NCBI GenBank assembly: GCA_902803155.1 | Contig: CADCOU010000114.1 | Span: 1-18,770, forward strand | Direction: 5' to 3' | Length of the DNA: 18,770 bases | DNA from: an uncultured Lachnospiraceae bacterium | GTDB taxonomy: Bacteria > Bacillota > Clostridia > Lachnospirales > Lachnospiraceae | The notes under the pieces: model-generated | What the model was told of the DNA's origin: nothing | The model's input: the letters and a program-made list of their open reading frames with translations, nothing else | Databases searched by the model: none | Part shown: piece after piece, positions 15,880 through 18,770 of the stretch | Numbering within the stretch: position 1 is the stretch's first letter | Layout of the letters: every line of letters begins with the position of its first letter | Position numbers and translations under genes: made by a program

Positions 15880-17043
15880 TCAGTAGTTTCCCAGAATCTT
15901 CATATTGATGGCTTCCTCACGGATCCCCCGCAGTGCGTTCCTGACTCCCGAATCGTTGAGATTGCCTTCAAAATCAATAAAAAACCGGTATTCCCAGGTT
16001 CTCCCCGGTATCGGTCTGGATTCAATGCGGGTCATGTTCAGGTCATTGAAAACAAAATTTGACAGGATGTTGTGAAGAGATCCGGTAGTATGCGGCAGCT
16101 CAAAACAGATACTGATCTTTGAGGCCCCCCTGACAAATACTCTCTGATTCGTTACGATCATGAACCGGGTGACATTTGCTTCCTGGTCATTCACATGATC
16201 CAGAAGAATGTCCAGGCCGAACCGTTTTGCCGCAAATGCACTGCCGATCGCAGCCTGATCATGCTTTCCTTCCAGAGCTATTTTTCTGGCAGCGAGCGCT
16301 GTATTGCCGAACGCAACCTCTTCCCAGCCGCGGTGTTCCTGGAACAGTCCCTCACACTGAGCAAGCGCGTGCGGATGGGATACAACTCGGCGGATCTGAT
16401 CGACAGAAGTACCCGGAACCGCCATAAGAACATGTTCCACCGGAATGATCTGCTCTGCGACGATATAGTTTTCGAAATCGACAAGCAGGTCAAAATTATC
16501 GGTTACGATGCCTGCCGTCGAATTCTCGATCGGGAGTACCGCATAGTCTGCGGATCCTTCCGCGATCACTTCCATCGCGTCCCGGAATTTCGGAACGTGG
16601 AAGGAGTTGACATTTTCCCCGAAAAAGGCTTCCATGGCAGCGTGGCTGTACGCGCCTTCGACTCCCTGGAATACGACCCGGATGTTCTCACTGTCCAGTG
16701 CTTCGATCTCAATAAACGGTGTCCTGCCCGGAACGCCAGCCTCTTCAAGAATCGCAAACTGCCGCTTCCGGCTCATACTCATCAGCTGGGAAAACAGTTC
16801 CGTGATTCCTTTTTTGTTGAATTCGGTATGGGCCAGGCTTCGGACCTTTTCCAGTTTTACTTTTTCGCGGTCTTTATCATAGACCTTCCTGCCGGTTCGG
16901 ATCTTGTATTCCCCCACCTGATCCGAAACCTGCATTCTCTCTTCGTACAGTCTCACGATCTCCAGGTCGATCCGGTCTATTTCCTCTCGCAGCTCTTCCA
17001 GATCCGGAAGATTCGTGTTCTTATCATTCTTATTCGTATTCAC
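15880..17043 (-). CDS. pheA: Bifunctional chorismate mutase / prephenate dehydratase (P-protein)
   Basis: This 387-residue protein has three domains in the usual order. The chorismate mutase helices span about 13-98. The prephenate dehydratase domain spans about 122-300, with GVEGAYSHAA (127-136), the PIENSTAG motif (171-178) and the catalytic TRF triad (292-294). A C-terminal ACT regulatory domain spans about 308-387, with the phenylalanine-binding signatures TTGSLHNIL and ESRPIPGR (341-348). It converts chorismate to phenylpyruvate and is probably feedback-inhibited by phenylalanine. The start codon is GTG, chosen because AAGGGA lies about 7 bases upstream. It follows the hicB-like gene by 53 bases, so it may be read from that gene's promoter or from a weak local one. 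Confidence 0.95.
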   Translation of the reverse strand: MNTNKNDKNTNLPDLEELREEIDRIDLEIVRLYEERMQVSDQVGEYKIRTGRKVYDKDREKVKLEKVRSLAHTEFNKKGITELFSQLMSMSRKRQFAILEEAGVPGRTPFIEIEALDSENIRVVFQGVEGAYSHAAMEAFFGENVNSFHVPKFRDAMEVIAEGSADYAVLPIENSTAGIVTDNFDLLVDFENYIVAEQIIPVEHVLMAVPGTSVDQIRRVVSHPHALAQCEGLFQEHRGWEEVAFGNTALAARKIALEGKHDQAAIGSAFAAKRFGLDILLDHVNDQEANVTRFMIVTNQRVFVRGASKISICFELPHTTGSLHNILSNFVFNDLNMTRIESRPIPGRTWEYRFFIDFEGNLNDSGVRNALRGIREEAINMKILGNY

Positions 17044-17096
17044 TTACTTTCCCTTTGTCATGTTCACGACAATATCAGAACCCGAATCAGGGGACA

Positions 17097-17375
17097 TTAT
17101 TCGTCCCAGCCTTCTGTGTACCGGTAGTGCACCATGATATTGCGCACTTCCTGCCCCGGCTGTTTTTCTATATCCTCTATGTCTGTCACATACGGCATGA
17201 CCGGCGACTCTTCCTGCAGTTCCAGGTCGATCCAGTTATATGCCGCATATCTGGCATCTTCCAGAGCTTCGTGAAGTGTTTTTCCCTCACATCTGCACCC
17301 GTCCAGATCCGGGAACTCACCCGTCCAGGTACCTTCTTCTGTCTTTGTCAGCACGACCGGATAGATAAATGTCAT
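17097..17375 (-). CDS. Solo HicB-like small protein
   Basis: I start this gene at the ATG at 17375, giving 92 residues, because AGAGGA lies 8 bases upstream. A longer frame to 17438 would run through the -10 box and the terminator. The sequence shows the HicB fold pattern: an opening beta strand (FIYPVVLT), then GTWTGEFPDLDGCRCEGKT, then a helix LHEALEDARYAAYNWI. HicB proteins are usually antitoxins for the HicA mRNA interferase. No HicA frame lies on either side, and no C-terminal DNA-binding domain is seen, so this is a solo form whose role is unknown. It sits between the pyrBI terminator and pheA with its own promoter. Confidence 0.8.
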   Translation of the reverse strand: MTFIYPVVLTKTEEGTWTGEFPDLDGCRCEGKTLHEALEDARYAAYNWIDLELQEESPVMPYVTDIEDIEKQPGQEVRNIMVHYRYTEGWDE

Positions 17376-17408
17376 CGCGTTCTTCCTCTCTGCGTTTTTA
17401 TCCGTTTG

Positions 17409-17417
17409 ATTATACCA
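17409..17417 (-). promoter_or_regulatory. Extended -10 promoter for the hicB-like gene
   Basis: On the minus strand TGG-TATAAT is a perfect -10 hexamer (17414-17409) with the TGn extension. Transcription would begin about 25-30 bases before the ATG at 17375. No good -35 box is present at 17 bases (TGGGCA), as is common when an extended -10 is used. It lies just after the pyrI terminator. Confidence 0.65.
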
Positions 17418-17430
17418 TAAGAAAGAAATT

Positions 17431-17457
17431 CTGCCCACGGTTTTAAGCCGCGGGCAG
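17431..17457 (-). terminator. Rho-independent terminator of pyrBI
   Basis: In the minus-strand transcript CTGCCCGCGG and CCGUGGGCAG form a 10-bp stem (one G-U pair) around CUUAAAA, followed by AAUUUCUUUCUU. It starts about 18 bases after the pyrI stop codon. The U-tract is interrupted by C, so efficiency may be partial. Confidence 0.8.
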
Positions 17458-17474
17458 AAGCCTCTTCCGGTCTG

Positions 17475-17933
17475 TTATCTTTTCTTTTTGGAGGAATGGT
17501 ATTTTTCCTCACAGTAGATGCAGCGGTATGTCTCATTATCTTCATCGGACAGATAGAAGATATGATCCAGACCCTGTTCGATAGAAGTGATACACCGCGG
17601 GTTCTTGCAGTGGATCACGTTGACCAGTTTCTTTGGCAGGTTCAGTTTTCTTTTTTCAACGATCACTGCATCCTTAATGATGTTGACTGTAATGGTGTGG
17701 TCGATGAATCCGAGCGCGTCCAGATCCAGCAGTTCCAGAGGAGCTTCCACTTTTATGATGTCCTTCTCCCCCATTTTGTTGGAACGTGCATGCATGATCA
17801 TGGCGACCTGGCAGTCCAGTTTATCCAGCTTCAGTCTCTTGTAGATATCCATGGCCTTCCCGGAAGGGATATGGTCCAGGACGACGCCTTCATGAAGTCC
17901 TCCGATATTCAGCATATGTTCATCTTGTCTCAT
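17475..17933 (-). CDS. pyrI: Aspartate carbamoyltransferase regulatory subunit
   Basis: This 152-residue protein is PyrI, the allosteric subunit of aspartate transcarbamoylase. An N-terminal nucleotide-binding domain (about 8-100) contains the VLDHIPSGKA segment (18-27), equivalent to the E. coli region that contacts CTP/ATP. The C-terminal zinc domain has Cys109, Cys114, Cys138 and Cys141, which tie the regulatory to the catalytic chains. Length equals that of E. coli PyrI (153). AGGGGG lies 8 bases before the chosen ATG, inside the end of pyrB; an alternative ATG at codon 7 has no better site. The gap after pyrB is 3 bases, so the two chains are made together. The very basic SSKKKR end is unremarkable. 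Confidence 0.97.
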   Translation of the reverse strand: MRQDEHMLNIGGLHEGVVLDHIPSGKAMDIYKRLKLDKLDCQVAMIMHARSNKMGEKDIIKVEAPLELLDLDALGFIDHTITVNIIKDAVIVEKRKLNLPKKLVNVIHCKNPRCITSIEQGLDHIFYLSDEDNETYRCIYCEEKYHSSKKKR

Positions 17934-17936
17934 GTT

Positions 17937-18770
17937 TTATTCCCCCTTCGCGTCCTTCTGGAAATCTTCGCCGAGGAACGGTTTCGCCTCCGGAATATTC
18001 AACAGAGCCATGATCAGTGCCATGCGGATATATACGCCGTACTGCACCTGTCTGAAATAGCATGCACGCGGGTCATTATCCACATCCACGGAGATCTCGT
18101 TTACCCTGGGAAGCGGATGCAGGACCGTGCAGTCCTCTTTCGCGAGTTTCATCTTCTCGGCGTCCAGAATATAAAAGTCCTTCATGCGGACGTAATCTTC
18201 CTCATTGAAGAAGCGCTCTCTCTGCACCCTGGTCATATACAGGACATCCAGCTCAGGCATGGCGTCTTCCAGACGTATCACCTCTTCGAACGGGACATTG
18301 TTCTTCTTCAGGACATCTTCCCTGACATAATCCGGAATCCTCAGTTCTTCCGGTGAAATGAGGATGAAGCGGATATTCGGATAACGGACCAGGGCTGATA
18401 TGAGTGAGTGCACGGTGCGTCCGAATTTCAGGTCACCGCACAGTCCGATCGTCAGAGAATCCAGACGGCCCTTGATCGCACGGATTGTCGTAATGTCCGT
18501 CAGAGTCTGCGTCGGGTGCTGGTGTCCACCGTCGCCTGCATTGATCACAGGGATCCCTGAATGAACAGAAGCGACAAACGGTGCACCTTCCTTCGGATGA
18601 CGCATCGCAGCGATATCGGCAAAGCATGAGATCACGCGTATCGTATCCGCAACACTCTCTCCCTTGGCCGCCGAACTCGAAGATGCAGAAGAAAAGCCAA
18701 TTACCTTGCCCCCGAGATTCAGCATCGCTGTTTCGAAACTTAAACGGGTGCGGGTACTTGGCTCATAAAA
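17937..18770 (-). CDS. pyrB: Aspartate carbamoyltransferase catalytic subunit, 5' truncated by window edge
   Basis: The frame stays open to the right edge, giving 277 residues. A full chain is about 305-310, so roughly 30 N-terminal residues are missing. It catalyses condensation of carbamoyl phosphate and aspartate, the committed step of pyrimidine synthesis. The visible sequence opens in the carbamoyl phosphate site (EPSTRTRLSFETAM), followed by the 80s-loop AAKGES that supplies a lysine to the neighbouring subunit. GGHQHPTQTLTD, MTRVQRERF and LHPLPRVNE follow, all with the expected active-site residues. The ATG at 18725 lies inside the conserved motif and is not the start. Together with PyrI this predicts an E. 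coli-like allosteric holoenzyme. The promoter and any pyrimidine-responsive leader lie outside the window. Confidence 0.98.
   Translation of the reverse strand, partial: FYEPSTRTRLSFETAMLNLGGKVIGFSSASSSSAAKGESVADTIRVISCFADIAAMRHPKEGAPFVASVHSGIPVINAGDGGHQHPTQTLTDITTIRAIKGRLDSLTIGLCGDLKFGRTVHSLISALVRYPNIRFILISPEELRIPDYVREDVLKKNNVPFEEVIRLEDAMPELDVLYMTRVQRERFFNEEDYVRMKDFYILDAEKMKLAKEDCTVLHPLPRVNEISVDVDNDPRACYFRQVQYGVYIRMALIMALLNIPEAKPFLGEDFQKDAKGE

Noticed and set aside
17057..17070. Near-palindrome GTCATGTTCACGAC upstream of pheA, next to a GATATT -10-like box
   Set aside because: Short, one mismatch pair, no matching -35 box; could easily be chance, so not called as an operator.
16195..17127. 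Plus-strand frame of 310 codons opposite pheA
   Set aside because: Antisense to all three recognised PheA domains; no independent support.
17376..17438. 21-residue N-terminal extension of the hicB-like frame
   Set aside because: It would overlap the perfect -10 box and the pyrBI terminator, and the internal ATG has a good ribosome site.
17097..17933. Possible HicAB toxin-antitoxin or defence module beside pyrI
   Set aside because: No HicA-like frame is found in the flanking bases; neighbours are ordinary biosynthetic genes.

Overview
The window looks like a chromosomal housekeeping segment of a low-to-mid G+C Gram-positive anaerobe, most likely class Clostridia and possibly Lachnospiraceae-like. 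The reasons are a Gram-positive PolC replicative polymerase, strong AGGAGG-type ribosome binding sites, a 2-hydroxyacyl-CoA dehydratase activase-type protein, a two-subunit (PyrB+PyrI) aspartate transcarbamoylase, a DUF815 ATPase and a small solo HicB-like protein. By eye the base composition is near 50% G+C. The family-level placement is inference. No rRNA, tRNA, phage, IS transposase or CRISPR array was seen.

Layout. One gene reads rightward: the C-terminal part of a large activase/dehydratase-like protein (1-2457), cut by the left edge. All the rest read leftward. Read in the direction of transcription from the right edge, they are: pyrB (cut by the right edge) and pyrI with a terminator; a solo hicB-like gene with its own extended -10 promoter; pheA (chorismate mutase/prephenate dehydratase); a DUF815 AAA-type ATPase; a Ppx/GppA-type gene; ppk (polyphosphate kinase); ispG; polC; a yqeG-type HAD phosphatase; a shikimate kinase-cupin fusion; and finally efp behind its own promoter. 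From the DUF815 gene to the shikimate kinase gene every junction is an overlap or a gap of at most about 10 bases, so this is a tight, probably translationally coupled operon. Between the convergent activase-like gene and efp lie a roughly 180-bp imperfect palindromic element and a bidirectional terminator.

How the genes fit together. PheA and shikimate kinase belong to aromatic amino acid synthesis and PyrBI to pyrimidine synthesis. IspG makes isoprenoid precursors. PolC replicates DNA and EF-P rescues stalled ribosomes. Ppk and the Ppx-like protein form a putative polyphosphate synthesis/turnover pair embedded upstream of ispG-polC.

The observations most worth a second look are four. (1) The shikimate kinase and cupin are fused in frame, and the fusion still carries a perfect internal ribosome binding site and ATG for the cupin. 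(2) Ppk has an N-terminal tail with a lysine at exactly every fourth residue, twelve times in a row. (3) The intergenic palindromic element has 32-bp imperfect terminal inverted repeats. (4) The Ppx homologue is divergent and lacks the usual first Asp. I found no convincing complete new defence or mobile system here.
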